Assembly (NCBI GenBank): GCA_905250025.1
Contig: CAJNOJ010000002.1
Coordinates: 62,001-126,000, forward strand
Reading direction: 5' to 3'
Length of the DNA stretch: 64,000 bases
Source of the DNA: Adineta ricciae
Lineage: Eukaryota; Rotifera; Eurotatoria; Adinetida; Adinetidae
Under the pieces are notes generated by a model. The model was given only the letters and a program-made list of their open reading frames with translations, made no database searches and was not told where the DNA came from. Below are positions 24,586-35,352 of this stretch, in pieces. Within the stretch, counting starts at the first letter, position 1, and each line of letters begins with the position of its first letter. Position numbers and translations under genes: made by a program.

Positions 24586-26485
24586 ATGGACATGACATCG
24601 AATGTAACTATTGATGATTTAGTTATTGATAATATGGCATTGTATGAAACATTTCGTAAATCATTCTCACGCGATCCATTTGATCATTATGTCAATGGCG
24701 TTTTTGGTCTATTCATTTGTTTATTAGGCACACTAAGTAATGCATTAAGTTTCTCTATTCTTGCTCGACGTACCATGCGTCTTTCGACTTATGTCTATTT
24801 GGCCGGTCTTTGCTTAAGTGACTTTACAGCTTGTCTGTTTCTCATACCTGGCTACATTTTGGATGCGTATCCGGTCGAGGTACCTGATTTTGAATTGCCA
24901 AGAACGTACACTTATACGAAAATTCTCGTCATCGCAGGTACGACATCGAATCTACGAGATTATCGTTATTATCTGATTTTTTTTCTGAATGATTTTAGGT
25001 GCAATTAGCACGACGGCTCGTGCTCTTAGCGTCTGGCTTTGTGTCGCATTTACAATTGATCGATGGATTAGTATGTACATGAATATTAGACAATTTGTAT
25101 TCTACTCTTTCGTCTTTTTTTCCTGCTAATTTAGTGATTTGTCGTCCATTCGTTGGTCCACTTTACTGCACGATGAAAAATGCTCGACGTGTTACAGTCA
25201 TTCTTTACATAATTGCCATCTTCTATGCCACGCCACTATTCTATGAATACAAACCACATGAAGAAACAGCCTTATCGGAAATTCTTGCTAATCAGAACAA
25301 AAAGTTCTATCGGTATATTTTAAGTGATGTGGGACAAAATTCAATCTTTCGTTGGACTTATGTAATTATTAATGCTCTTGCTGTTTATATCATTCCAATA
25401 ACGATTATTGTCATACTTAATCGAAAACTACTTATTGCGATACGTTTATTGGAGCGACGTTCAGCTGAATACAATGCGCCGTTGCCAACAAAACAAGGTA
25501 AATTGTAAATGATTGATTACAATCTCTCTCATTTTTCTTTGTACGTACTAATGGAATTATTTCAAGGTCAGATGTTCAAGACAGATGAGGAATAGTTATT
25601 TGTTTTTGTTGCTTTAGCAGAAGAAGTTTGAAAGATTATTTCCTATGATAGATGATGCATTCAACTTGAATAATCATATCCTGAAGGAGTAGAAGAGAAT
25701 GTCGTTGATCAATCGAATAAATCTTTTGAAGTTTTCTTTTCTATTATCAAACAGATTTGCAAAACAAAACACCGAAATATCATGTGAATCTATTTTTAGG
25801 TGTAACAATCATGTTATTAGCAACGACAATAACCTTACTAGTATTTCGTTCGCCATGTGCTATTCTTTCTGTTATGTGGTTGATCCGGGCAAAGATGTTC
25901 GTTAATGAAAAGCCACCATTTCCTCTACGAAAATTTCATTCCATTGCCAATCTTTGTGCAACACTCAGTGCCGCCACAACATTCATTATGTTTATCGTCT
26001 ATGGGACAAAATTTCGTTCGGAATTTACTCGAACCTATTGTTGTATGTTCAATAAAGTCGCCCTACCAACCCGAACAAGCCACATAAGAGATGATCAACA
26101 ACAATTAAAACAACTAATATCAAATCATAGTCAAGGTTCTGATAAGAATACTGCCAAAGCCAAATCTTATCTAACTGTCGATGAGAATTCAAACGGTAAA
26201 ACTTATACAAATACGTCAAAACGTCATAGCAGTGGTGGTACGTCAACAGCGAAAACATCAATAACATCGCTATCGCCAATGAGACGCTTCAGGCGACAAC
26301 GATTATCCTATGATCACGAACACGACTTAGCGCTGAGTTTAAATGCAAACACGCGCTATGATAATCAACAGCATGAATTGACAATACGGGAAGAGGAGCG
26401 TGTTGGAGAGCAGATTAACACGAAACCGGTGTCATTAACTGAATCATACTTTGGCTGGTTTAAAAATCTCTTCGGTCGACGTTGA
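24586..26485 (+). CDS. rhodopsin-class GPCR, FMRFamide-receptor-like
   Basis: Seven-TM peptide-type receptor, 505 residues, exons 24586-24937, 24999-25070, 25135-25497, 25755-26485 with phase-1 introns. TM1 contains GTLSNALSFSI (the GN motif as SNA). TM2 shows LCLSDFTACLFLIP, with the conserved Asp. TM3 ends in DRW then ICRP (D/ERY variant). TM5 is YIIPITIIVILNRKLLIAIR and TM6 FRSPCAILSVMWL, the form seen in FMRFamide and related invertebrate peptide receptors. TM7 has LSAATTFIMFIVYGTKFR in place of a textbook NPxxY. A long Ser/Thr-rich cytosolic tail of ~150 residues may be a phosphorylation platform. The ligand is unknown. Confidence 0.85.
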
Positions 26486-28291
26486 GAATAATGATACAGT
26501 CGATTTTTCTTGTTTGTCTTCACTGTAAACATATATATCAAATATTCCCTTCTCCAATGTTGTTTTTTGTTGGCTATTTGCTCAAAAATAGCAAATATAG
26601 ACTTGTATGTATCTCGGTAGATGCTCATTTTGCTTGATGGAAAAGCCAAGATTCTCTTGTTTGTGACTATAAAAATCGGATAATCAGTTTTTGAAACGAC
26701 TAGAGCCGCTGACATATGACCCCGCATGCTTGCCTTCTGTTTTAATAGCTCTTGTAATTTGTAATAAGCCGATAGAATCTGTTCATCAACAGACTTCCAA
26801 TGGTAAAGTAAAAAGACCTTGTGGTAAATCAAAGAGAATCTTTTCTAATAAGATTTCTTAGTTGTTTATGGATCAAAACATCAGTCATGAATGAAATTTT
26901 CATTATATGACAAAGGAGAGATAAGCCGTGACGTCAATGTCATCGAGTATCTGTGACGACGAATGATGTCAACATTAATAAAACAGCATTACAGATAGGT
27001 TAATTGTTCCTGATGTGAGATGTGATCGTCAGCTGCAGAATCGTTTTATGAAGTGGAATGATGTTAACAACGATAGTTTAGGCGTTTTATTGACCAAAGG
27101 ATTCTGAGAGAAGATGAAACATGTGTTGTTCGAGAGTGACAAACGAGTGTTTCTGAAAATTAAGACGCAATCTGATCTTTGAAATATTCTTAATGAGAAT
27201 CAAGTTTGAAATTCTAGTCTTTTGAAAAGATTGTTGAGAAAGAACAGATTTTTATAAAAAAAAGAATTGTTACCCGCTCTTTCTTATTATAGTATACTCT
27301 GTAATCCAAGAAGGGACACTTACATTATAGTGATAAATTGGCAGTTTACATACGTACAGAATGTTATATTTTGCTTAATGTTGAGTTCATGTCATTGCTC
27401 TGTTCTGTTTATGGATAAACAATTCCTCGAGATGACATATGCGTTTCAACAATCCACACATACAGATAAATGAGTGGTATCAATTGTTATCGACTAAACA
27501 ATGTGGAAATTTCAGATCGGAGACGAGCTATTCTCGTTGACCTGAATTTCAATCGAACAGATTATTAATACATGTCTTTAATGATACACTTCCTTGACAT
27601 CTGTTTAGAAATCCATGTATGAATACAAATGAAAGCAAGCGAGACTATCATCGAAGAAGGTAGTTGTCAAAGAGAACATTTGGAATGAAGATAGTTGAGA
27701 AATGTTTGGTGGTAGTCTGAGATTTCATCGTTGAGAATTACAAATGAAATTTCTTCGAAACGTAAGGTTTGCTTTTTCCTATATGAGAGAGAATTGATGT
27801 TAAAGAGGGATTAACTAGTTCGAAAGAAAGATTTTATATGCACGACACGTTTTTCTTTGTCGATACTCACGATTTTCAGTTTATAGTGTATAATCTCGAA
27901 TTGATCGAAGATTTACTCGATGTCGATTGTACTCAATGGCAAAGTCTTATCTTGCGTGTGTTTCATAATATGATTACTCACAAGTAGGCATGCCCAATAA
28001 AATCCGTCGTTTGAAAAAACATGTTTTTGTCTTTTCATAATTAAGTTTGAAAATGTTTTCACGACGCTGAAGCCATGTGTTGGCTGTTAAGTGTTGTGTT
28101 TCTGTTCGAAATAAAAGAGATGAAAACATAGACTTACGACAAATCTCACCTTGCCAAGAGAAAAAATAGAAGAAGTAAAGCGAATGAATGACACAGCGAA
28201 TGTAATCTTAATAAACGACCGATTATTTACTTTATTCAGTCGTACAAATAAAATCAGAAGAATTTGTTGGGGGCAACAATTCGTCTAGAAG
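26486..28291. other. intergenic, no gene seen
   Basis: 1.8 kb. A 155-codon minus frame (26365-26832) overlaps the receptor's last exon antisense and shows no splice sites or family features. Elsewhere only short random frames. Confidence 0.5.
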
Positions 28292-29141
28292 ATGCCACCC
28301 AAAAAACGAGGATTTTTTAGTCGAGGAAGTAAACAACCTAGTCAACCAAAGAACATGATACTCGTGGATGACGATGACCCAACACCAGTCAATTGGCCAG
28401 CAAATACACCGATGGTGCCGACCGGCGCGGGTAAGTTTTAAAAATCAATGATTCTATGAAATAACTATGAAATCTCCTGATTGAATGATCCTAGTTGATA
28501 TTGATGAGTCCGTACAACTTCCAACACACACAGTTCAGCCGAATACCGACCAAAACCATGGACAAGTACATTTGCCACCGATCTCTCAACATCAGTATAA
28601 CACGAATCACGTGCACGATCATTATCATCCTGATAATTCTTCGCGCCTTTCAGCAAAGCATCAGCATTCTCATCATCATCATCATCATCATTCCGGACGT
28701 GCATCATTACCCCTATTGAATCATGACCATAACCCAGATCACGGTCATCATCACCATGAGCACCAACCGGTCGAACATCATCAGCACCATGAGCACGAAC
28801 CAGTCCAACATCATCATGAACATGAGCATCACCGCCATCATAACAATCATCAACAACAACATCACCATCATGAACACGGCCATACTCATCGAACCCTCGA
28901 AACATTCGATCCTCGTTGGTGGTATCTGAATACGTCGGTTCATGCGCCGAAATCCTGGCGAGCGCCTGAGTATCATTATGTATCACCGAAATGGTATGAA
29001 TCACCACGTCGATATTATAAAATTTTAAAACAACCGGAAGATTACACTTTACCGCCACGATTGCATATCGACTGTCGATGTTTAGTGTGCAGACCACCGA
29101 GAGAAAAAACTCGTGGTATCAAATGGGTTCTCAACCAATGA
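28292..29141 (+). CDS. histidine-rich protein, unknown function
   Basis: Exons 28292-28430 and 28495-29141 (64-nt intron, phase 1), 261 residues. The N-terminus is basic (MPPKKRGFFSRG) and then acidic. The centre, about residues 85-190, is dominated by His with Gln, Glu and Asn, arranged as short HH/HEH/HQHH runs encoded mostly by CAT triplets. The C-terminal ~70 residues are different: Trp/Tyr/Arg/Pro-rich (FDPRWWYLN, SPKWYESPRRYYK) with a CRCLVC cysteine cluster, which looks like a small folded module. No signal peptide or TM. Metal binding by the His and Cys clusters is a reasonable inference only. I do not recognise a family. Confidence 0.65.
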
Positions 29142-29511
29142 ATTGTACCATATCATCAGACAATTAACGAAGAATCAAAGAACTTTTTCTTTCTTTATCA
29201 GTCATCAAGTCGTTGTATTTACACCAGTAATTACTTTCTTTTCATGAGGAAAAATCATACAACAACTGATAATGGTTTATATTATTGAAATAGCAATTTA
29301 CAAACATCATAGCTTTAGATTTTCTCTCTAATGAATATTTATTTCGGCGAACTGCTGAAAGGTAAAAGTACCTACCAGCCATATTGACAAGCGATTTTTT
29401 CTTGATAATGCGACATGCCTAATGCCAATCAGCTAAAGGTTGAACGGTCATCATTAATTAGCAGAGACACGGCGCGAAAAACTACCTAACATCCATCTCC
29501 AATCCTTTTGC
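29142..29511. other. short intergenic space
   Basis: 370 bp between two genes on the same strand; AT-rich, nothing specific seen. Confidence 0.5.
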
Positions 29512-29940
29512 ATGCAGTCTTCTTCTTCTTCTTCAATATTGTCATTGTCTCTTTCTGAAACACCAAGTAAACCATGTCTATCACCGATATCACCATTACA
29601 ACCAATATATCCTATGGATTCGATGATTAATATCGTTGATGAAATCGATAACGGAGGTATTTTTCTATTTGAAACTGAACGACAACTTATCTATACGGAT
29701 AAATACTCATGTGCGATACATAGTGTATGCATTTTTGGTTGTTGGATATGTACGATTCCATCGGCGATCATCAGCATCTTTGCGTTAATAGCAGCGAAGA
29801 AAAATCAAATGACTCGAGCGAAAGTTTTATTTAACATCGCTTTTATTTTCTCATTTTTTGGATTAATTTTATTTGTTGTCCAAGTTGGTTATCTAGCATG
29901 GCTCCTACGTTATCTTCTACACAGGTTTTTCACACTATAA
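29512..29940 (+). CDS. two-TM protein, possibly CD225/dispanin-like
   Basis: A 142-residue single-exon frame. The N-terminus has a Ser run encoded by TCT/TTC triplets, then a Pro/Ser-rich segment; an alternative start is the ATG at 29614. Two hydrophobic segments follow: one Cys-rich with CTIPSAIISIFALIAAKK, the second IAFIFSFFGLILFVV. They are joined by a short basic loop, KKNQMTRAK. A Pro-rich tail, first TM with Cys near a Pro, and a basic loop before TM2 is the architecture of CD225/IFITM-type dispanins, but sequence identity is too low for certainty. The last codons run over a weak donor-like site, so the exact C-terminus is uncertain. Confidence 0.5.
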   Translation: MQSSSSSSILSLSLSETPSKPCLSPISPLQPIYPMDSMINIVDEIDNGGIFLFETERQLIYTDKYSCAIHSVCIFGCWICTIPSAIISIFALIAAKKNQMTRAKVLFNIAFIFSFFGLILFVVQVGYLAWLLRYLLHRFFTL

Positions 29941-30317
29941 GCTATAAATAGGAGTGTTTGAAACTAAATACTTTCGTAAAGTACGGCTTGCGATAGGAAT
30001 ATGCAAATATGCAGAATTGCAAGTCATGTGCTGGTTTTGTACGAGAGATAATACCGCCTGAATTAAATAAATATTCATGGGACCACGCCATATTCTTTGC
30101 AAAAAGACGGTGTGTACCATTGAGATACGTGGGAATCGTAGCAGATGATAGTGCGCGAACTGGAGTTTGTTTTCGATCGATTGGATATATAAACGAGGAC
30201 CTGAAAATCATCACTTCAGTTATCATTCAACTTGTTTTTCGAGTGGAGTCGGTGGGTACTTTCATCTTGAACTGGATTGATAGTGAATGATTCGTTGATT
30301 CTTGTTGTTTAGCAGGA
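29941..30317. other. promoter and 5' UTR region of the secreted repeat protein
   Basis: Contains TATATAAA and probably the transcript start. Open frames on both strands here (94 and 93 codons) overlap each other antisense and are not supported. Confidence 0.5.
30186..30193 (+). promoter_or_regulatory. TATA box (TATATAAA) of the secreted repeat gene
   Basis: TATATAAA lies ~130 bp before the ATG at 30318. A tcacttcag stretch ~25-30 bp downstream would suit an initiator. Confidence 0.55.
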
Positions 30318-31548
30318 ATGCAACAACAAACAATTATCGTATTACTTCTCGGCTTGGCAGTATCTACATATGGCCTTGACCTTTCCCATGCTAAACGTTC
30401 AGCTGCTCTTGAGCCACGCGTAGCTAACTTTATTGGCGATTTGTACACTCAAGTAATCTTCCCACCACTCAAAGATATTGTTACAAGTACATCTGACTGC
30501 CGATGAAGGCGTTCTGACACCTTAGCGATCCTCCTTTGTTCGTTTCAGAATTGGCAGCTTTAGTTGCTGAAATTGTAGCTCGCGTTTCCCAAATCGGCGT
30601 CCTCTCTGCTGATGGCCGACGAGTTCATCCATCAGATGAGCAACTCCGTGGTTTCTTCAGTGGTTTGTGGAACGAAGCTCTTAAACCACCTCTTGAAAAC
30701 ACCATTCAAAGTTTGTCATCAATTCAGCAACGTTGAAGCCATTGAATGATTTGAAATCTGATCTGTTTAGATATCGCTCTTTTGGCTGCTCAAGTTTTGG
30801 CCGGTATTGGTTCAAATGGTATCAACCTCGGTATCGGTAAACGTGATTTGACAGAAGAAGAAATGCGCGGTTTCTTCAGTGGTTTATGGAACGAAGCTCT
30901 TAAACCACCTCTTGAAAACACCCTCCAAAGTTTGTCACCAATTCAGCAACGTTGAAACCATTGAATAATTTGAAATCTAATCTGTTTAGATGTCGCTCTT
31001 TTGGCTGCTCAAGTTTTGGCCGGTATTGGTTCAAATGGTATCAACCTCGGTATCGGTAAACGGGACTTGACAGAAGAAGAAATGCGCGGTTTCCTCGACT
31101 CCTTGGGCCAAGCCGTCAATGATGTCTACGCAAACGTTCTCCAAAAACCAATCGAAAACGCTCTTTCCAGTAATTAAAAAGCTTTCTTTCGTTCATATGA
31201 TTTAAAAATCGTTTGTTAGATGGTGCACTTATGTTAGCTCAAGTTCTCGCTGGACTCGGTACTAATGGTATCAGTTTATCTGGTCTCCTCGGCAAACGTG
31301 ATGTCGACTTTAGCGGTCGCGAAGATGAATTACGTGGTATCTTTAGCTCAGTCACCGGTGCTGTTGTCAATGGTTTAGCCGGTGTCTGGAACAACATTTT
31401 CCAAGCTCCACTTGAAACCTTTGTTCAAAGTGAGTTATTCTACGTATAACTTTTCCCGTTCATCGTATTCGTCATTTTCTTAGATGGTGCTCTTACTGCT
31501 GCCGGATGGCTCGCCAATTTAGCTACTGAAGGTGTCAATCTTGGCTAA
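30318..31548 (+). CDS. secreted protein built of repeated phase-1 exons
   Basis: Exons 30318-30486, 30549-30710, 30771-30929, 30990-31169, 31220-31429, 31484-31548; 314 residues. Every intron interrupts after the first base of a codon, so all internal exons are symmetrical 1-1 and can be duplicated freely. Exon 1 encodes a signal peptide (MQQQTIIVLLLGLAVSTYG) and a dibasic KR. Each later exon begins with a version of ALLAAQVLAGIGSNG, followed in three exons by GKRD and then an acidic/amphipathic stretch with LRGFF or MRGFF. The last exon stops after NLG, just before the place where the others have GKR. No Cys. Abundant Ala/Leu/Gly suggests amphipathic helices. I do not recognise the family; a secreted structural, defence or prepropeptide role are all possible. 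Confidence 0.8.
30650..31087 (+). repeat. 219-bp tandem duplication spanning exon-intron-exon
   Basis: Two copies, 30650-30868 and 30869-31087, nearly identical. Each unit holds the tail of one exon, a full 60-nt intron and the head of the next exon. The two introns (30711-30770 and 30930-30989) differ at about four positions, so the duplication is recent and includes noncoding sequence. The unit minus its intron is 159 nt (53 codons), which preserves the frame. Confidence 0.88.
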
Positions 31549-32965
31549 CTTTTCACAGAATAGTTTCGGCCGTTGTTGAATAAGATCTAAATAAAAAGTT
31601 ATCTGTTGATACAGAGTCAAGGAGAGAAATGTTCGAGTCTTCGAAATACACTAAAAAATCTCTTAGATCAATTAATTCATTTCTTCTTAAATAGATTGGC
31701 AAACAGAATTCGAAATGATGTAAAGAAAGTCGACTGTCAATATATTATTGTGAACCGAGCAGCTCAAGATGCTCATATTTTAACGATAGAACAACAGTCT
31801 TTCTAAGACAACGCAATAAGTGATGGGATTATTTCAGAAGCATGTGTCACAATCAATAAACAAAGAAATCTATTATTTCTCTACAGTATATCCATAAGTT
31901 GACTCATCCGTCGATCTACGTCATTGATCCATTAGAATAATAAATAAATATCTCAATTTATTACAATCATAAAGTGATCTCGATATTGAAATTATCATTT
32001 CCAAAGAACTGTTTGTTAGGGTCGACATATTTCTCGCGTGAGCTTAATCAAGATAATATTTCCTCAAACAGACGTCATTCGATAGTTTAATTAAAATTTG
32101 CTTATATAAATAATTTAGACAGGAGACTCATGTAAATATATTTGTTGCTGATTGTCAACATTCTTCGGTGTAAAACTTATCAAAAAGAAATGTATTCACT
32201 TGTCACAGTCTACATTGATTAATCAATTGGGAAAACAATCCATTGTTTTCCATATTTGCCTTTCGATGTTGTTCTCTCCAAGTCTGCGTCATAATTACCT
32301 TCGAAATAACGTTTCCCGTTCATATCCTGTGGTGTAATTAGAATTTTTTCTCAGCATAACATGCTATCAAAAAAGTAGATGAAGGGTATGGAGCGAATCA
32401 AATGGGGATCAAATGACAATCTAGATGAAGTCAATAGTCATGATTTTTCTTTCCACTAAATATATGTATATATAAATATCCTAAAAGTCAAGCGGATGAG
32501 CGCGTCGTATGACAATAATTTAAATCGAGGCGCGGTTGAATGCTCTGATTACATTCCACCTAGTTACCGTTCACTTCAAGTAAAAGATCAAGGAAAACGT
32601 TTATAGGAACGCGATGGTTACGTCTCTGGTTGATATTTCAAAGAGGAAGTCTGGAGAGCGAGGTCTCGGTGATATCTGTAATGCATCGAGTCAAGCTTGA
32701 AAAGCAAGTTTTTCCTTTTTCATACAGTTTAAACTGGAAAGAAATATGAGACACATTTGGGAATGGTTTGATCGTCCTTTATTTATGACTTCGAATGACA
32801 TCTGTTTGCCGAACAGCCAAAAAGTAACCGGAATTAAAAAGCAAAAAATGAATGAGAATGAGAGAATTAAAGAGGTAGAGAAAAATAAACTGAATATGAG
32901 TGATAAAGAATATACACCGTAATTCGCGACTACTGGGTAAATCTGATGTTGTGAAGTGACTCGTT
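31549..32965. other. intergenic, no gene seen
   Basis: A ctaaataaaa motif near 31587-31596 is the likely poly(A) signal of the repeat gene. The rest, 1.4 kb, is AT-rich with only short unsupported frames. Confidence 0.5.
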
Positions 32966-33316
32966 TTAGACCGCTTGACGACGTTTTCGTCTGCCCATCA
33001 ATAACATACGATTGCGAACACAATCAGCATATTCTTGACCACGACCGCTGGCTGGTATTTTGTTGCAGGGCTTTAGAATTTGTTCGAAATCAGCGGCTTT
33101 CTTTAAAAGAAAATGCTCATTTTCGCTTGATCCATCATCTTGGGAGAGAGAATGGTGAGGCTGTTGGCCACGATGACGTGTCTCTTCGAACCGGTCGATG
33201 CCGTTAAAATTGTCAACCATACCTTCTTCTACTTGATGATTCGATGTAGCCAAAGCCACTAGTGGAACAGCCACAGCAATGCATATACAAAATAAGAATG
33301 AAATTTGGATGCTCAT
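32966..33316 (-). CDS. secreted precursor, candidate amidated neuropeptide
   Basis: A 116-residue single-exon frame from ATG at 33316. The first ~24 residues form a clear signal peptide (SFLFCICIAVAVPLVALA). An acidic, His/Gln-rich spacer follows, then LLKK (dibasic). Next comes a ~34-residue segment with two Cys 16 residues apart (PCNKIPASGRGQEYADC) and ending RNRMLLM, directly followed by GRRKRR. Gly before a polybasic site is the standard signal for cleavage and C-terminal amidation, and RRKR also fits furin. The predicted product is a disulfide-bridged, amidated peptide. I do not recognise the peptide family. A plain secreted protein remains possible. Confidence 0.6.
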   Translation of the reverse strand: MSIQISFLFCICIAVAVPLVALATSNHQVEEGMVDNFNGIDRFEETRHRGQQPHHSLSQDDGSSENEHFLLKKAADFEQILKPCNKIPASGRGQEYADCVRNRMLLMGRRKRRQAV

Positions 33317-34340
33317 TGTTAGTTTAAGAAATTGCTGCGTAATTCTTATCTAGAAGACTGAATGACAAAGCACACGAGTGGATCAAAAGTTCTTAAGAGT
33401 TCGAGAAAAAAAAAGAATGGACTTTCTCTCGATCATCGTATATCACATCTTTCGTGTTTCTTTCTTCTATCAATTATTGAAGAAAAAACTTGATCAGAGA
33501 CTATGAGAGAACCTAGGAAAGCAATTGTCATATGTCGATGGCGTTTGATAATCTGAGAGAGTGTGACATTTCTTCTTCGCGTCTCGAACATCTCGATGAC
33601 TTCCCGTCATAAGACGAGAAGAAACTAATAAGCACATCGAACGCGAATCAAGTGAGACCAAAGAGAAAAGGCACAAGTGGTGTTGCAAACCAGAGAAAGA
33701 AAACAGCGAGAAAAAAAATAAGAAGAAATTTAGTTATCAGTTCTCAGTGGAATACTTCATCTCGACAAAAGAAATAAGAAATGAACAAAAGAAAGGTAAC
33801 AACACTAGTATTGAGGGCAACTATGTGTGTGTATGTATATATATATATATGCCAAGAGAGACTGATCAGAGAAACAAAGAAGAAAAGTCATAGATCATCT
33901 TTGATTAGGAGACCTATTCTTCAAAAAACAGGAAGGAGAAATTCATCCGGAACCCTTTCTGTATTTTCAGTCAATGATAAACTCTCTTTTTTTCCTCTTT
34001 CGACAAAATCATATATCTCCTGTCTTACTACGATGAAGAAGAAAATGTTAACAGATGGCAAACAGGAAAACCTAGTATTAAGATCGGCGTATTCATCAAG
34101 AATACGAATGGTTGGCCATCGGCATTAAGAAAAAGAAAAATGAGTAATGTTAATAATTATCATGAAACGTTTCGATTAAAAAGAAAGTTTGCAACTAGGA
34201 GAATATTCAATGAGTTCAAAAAGTGAATTTTGCATGTTTGCTGTTCCAGATATGCGTCAATTAACATAGAGGAAATGAATTCCACATCATGAAATCTATT
34301 CAGACATGTTCGACACAAATTAGCAAAGCATGATTTCAGT
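33317..34340. other. intergenic, no gene seen
   Basis: 1.0 kb; a TA/GT repeat near 33820-33850 and A-rich runs. The 115-codon plus frame at 33781-34128 is Lys/Arg/Ser-biased and lacks family features. Confidence 0.5.
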
Positions 34341-35201
34341 CTAATATTGGTGAATTTCATTTAGTTGTTTAAATAGATTTTCGATCTGCGGAAGTCGCTC
34401 AGGTTCTTCATTAAGAGAAAAATAGAAATAGTTTTCTTGACTTCGAGAGTACGATGTCAATGTTTCAGTTATCAGACCACATTGCGATTTGTGTTCACTG
34501 CATGTCCACATAACAATCGTTTGATAGTCAGACATGTTACTCGTTGGACTTAGTTTCCAAGTACGATCGAAACAAAATTCATTCGGTGTTTGAGAAGATA
34601 TAGACGCTAATCGATTCGATAGATACGTCGGAGTTTCGTTAACAACAAATTCTGATGCGCCGAGCACTGTTGGAACTTTGATATGAGAATCTTGCTTTTG
34701 TCGAAGACGATCAATAGTTTCTAACGCGATAAGACCCGATGCTGTGTGATGGCCATGCGATTGACTGCTTGGTAACATAATGAGCATTATATCATAACCT
34801 TCGTTTCCATTTCCAGTTCGAATTGTTTGTTCGAGTCTTTGAATGATCTCTCCTTTATTCCATTGATCAGCAAAAACAACGTCAACATCTCGGTCATACT
34901 TTAAGTCAAGTTGATCATAGAAAAAGATCTTCCGAATACCTAGGATTCTTCCACTACCAAGTAGTTCTTGTTTTCGTATACGTGGCAAGTGTTGTCTTCC
35001 AATAGTTTCTCTAGATAATTGTAAATGACCGTATAGATACTCTGCTGGAGCAGAATGTCGATATCCACCCTCGCCATTCGTCACACACACGAGGTCAACA
35101 TTAGCTCCAATTTTATGTGTTAATGCATGAAGAAAACCAGCAAACATCGTTTCATCGTCCGGATGTGCGATGACGACGAGTACAGCAAGTGTCGAACTCA
35201 T
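34341..35201 (-). CDS. LmbE/PIG-L family deacetylase, bacterial type
   Basis: Zinc-dependent N-acetylglucosamine de-N-acetylase fold, 286 residues in one exon. AHPDDETMF near residue 12 is the metal/catalytic motif (His and two Asp). CVTNGEGGYRHSAPAE and LPRIRKQELLGSGRILGI follow, and SHGHHTASGLIALE supplies the second metal site. These segments match soluble bacterial PIG-L/LmbE enzymes more than eukaryotic GPI-pathway PIGL, which has an N-terminal TM anchor and a different HTNH motif. No signal peptide or TM is seen, so it is probably cytosolic. The substrate is unknown. No introns, in a region where neighbours have one every 100-300 bp. Horizontal origin is inferred. Confidence 0.85.
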   Translation of the reverse strand: MSSTLAVLVVIAHPDDETMFAGFLHALTHKIGANVDLVCVTNGEGGYRHSAPAEYLYGHLQLSRETIGRQHLPRIRKQELLGSGRILGIRKIFFYDQLDLKYDRDVDVVFADQWNKGEIIQRLEQTIRTGNGNEGYDIMLIMLPSSQSHGHHTASGLIALETIDRLRQKQDSHIKVPTVLGASEFVVNETPTYLSNRLASISSQTPNEFCFDRTWKLSPTSNMSDYQTIVMWTCSEHKSQCGLITETLTSYSRSQENYFYFSLNEEPERLPQIENLFKQLNEIHQY

Positions 35202-35352
35202 TCTACCCTCAACTCCATGATGGCTCTTTTGTATTTAGCTTATATTTATTTAGAAAATAAACACAAAGATTAGATTAAAAAAACTATATCATGTATTCTT
35301 TCAGCCTTTCTGGTTGTATGAGAACGTCAGATAAAGGAGTCAAAAAACACAT

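Noticed and set aside
26365-26832. 155-codon minus-strand frame
   Set aside because: Antisense to the GPCR's last exon for a third of its length; no family features or splice context.
28465-29097. 210-codon minus-strand frame
   Set aside because: Asp/Val-rich mirror of the CAT-rich His-coding exon; the plus strand has a spliced start and normal C-terminal module.
29942-30290. Overlapping 94- and 93-codon frames on opposite strands
   Set aside because: They lie over the promoter/TATA of the secreted gene and shadow each other.
33781-34128. 115-codon plus-strand frame
   Set aside because: Compositionally biased, starts in a TA/GT repeat, no family or splice evidence.
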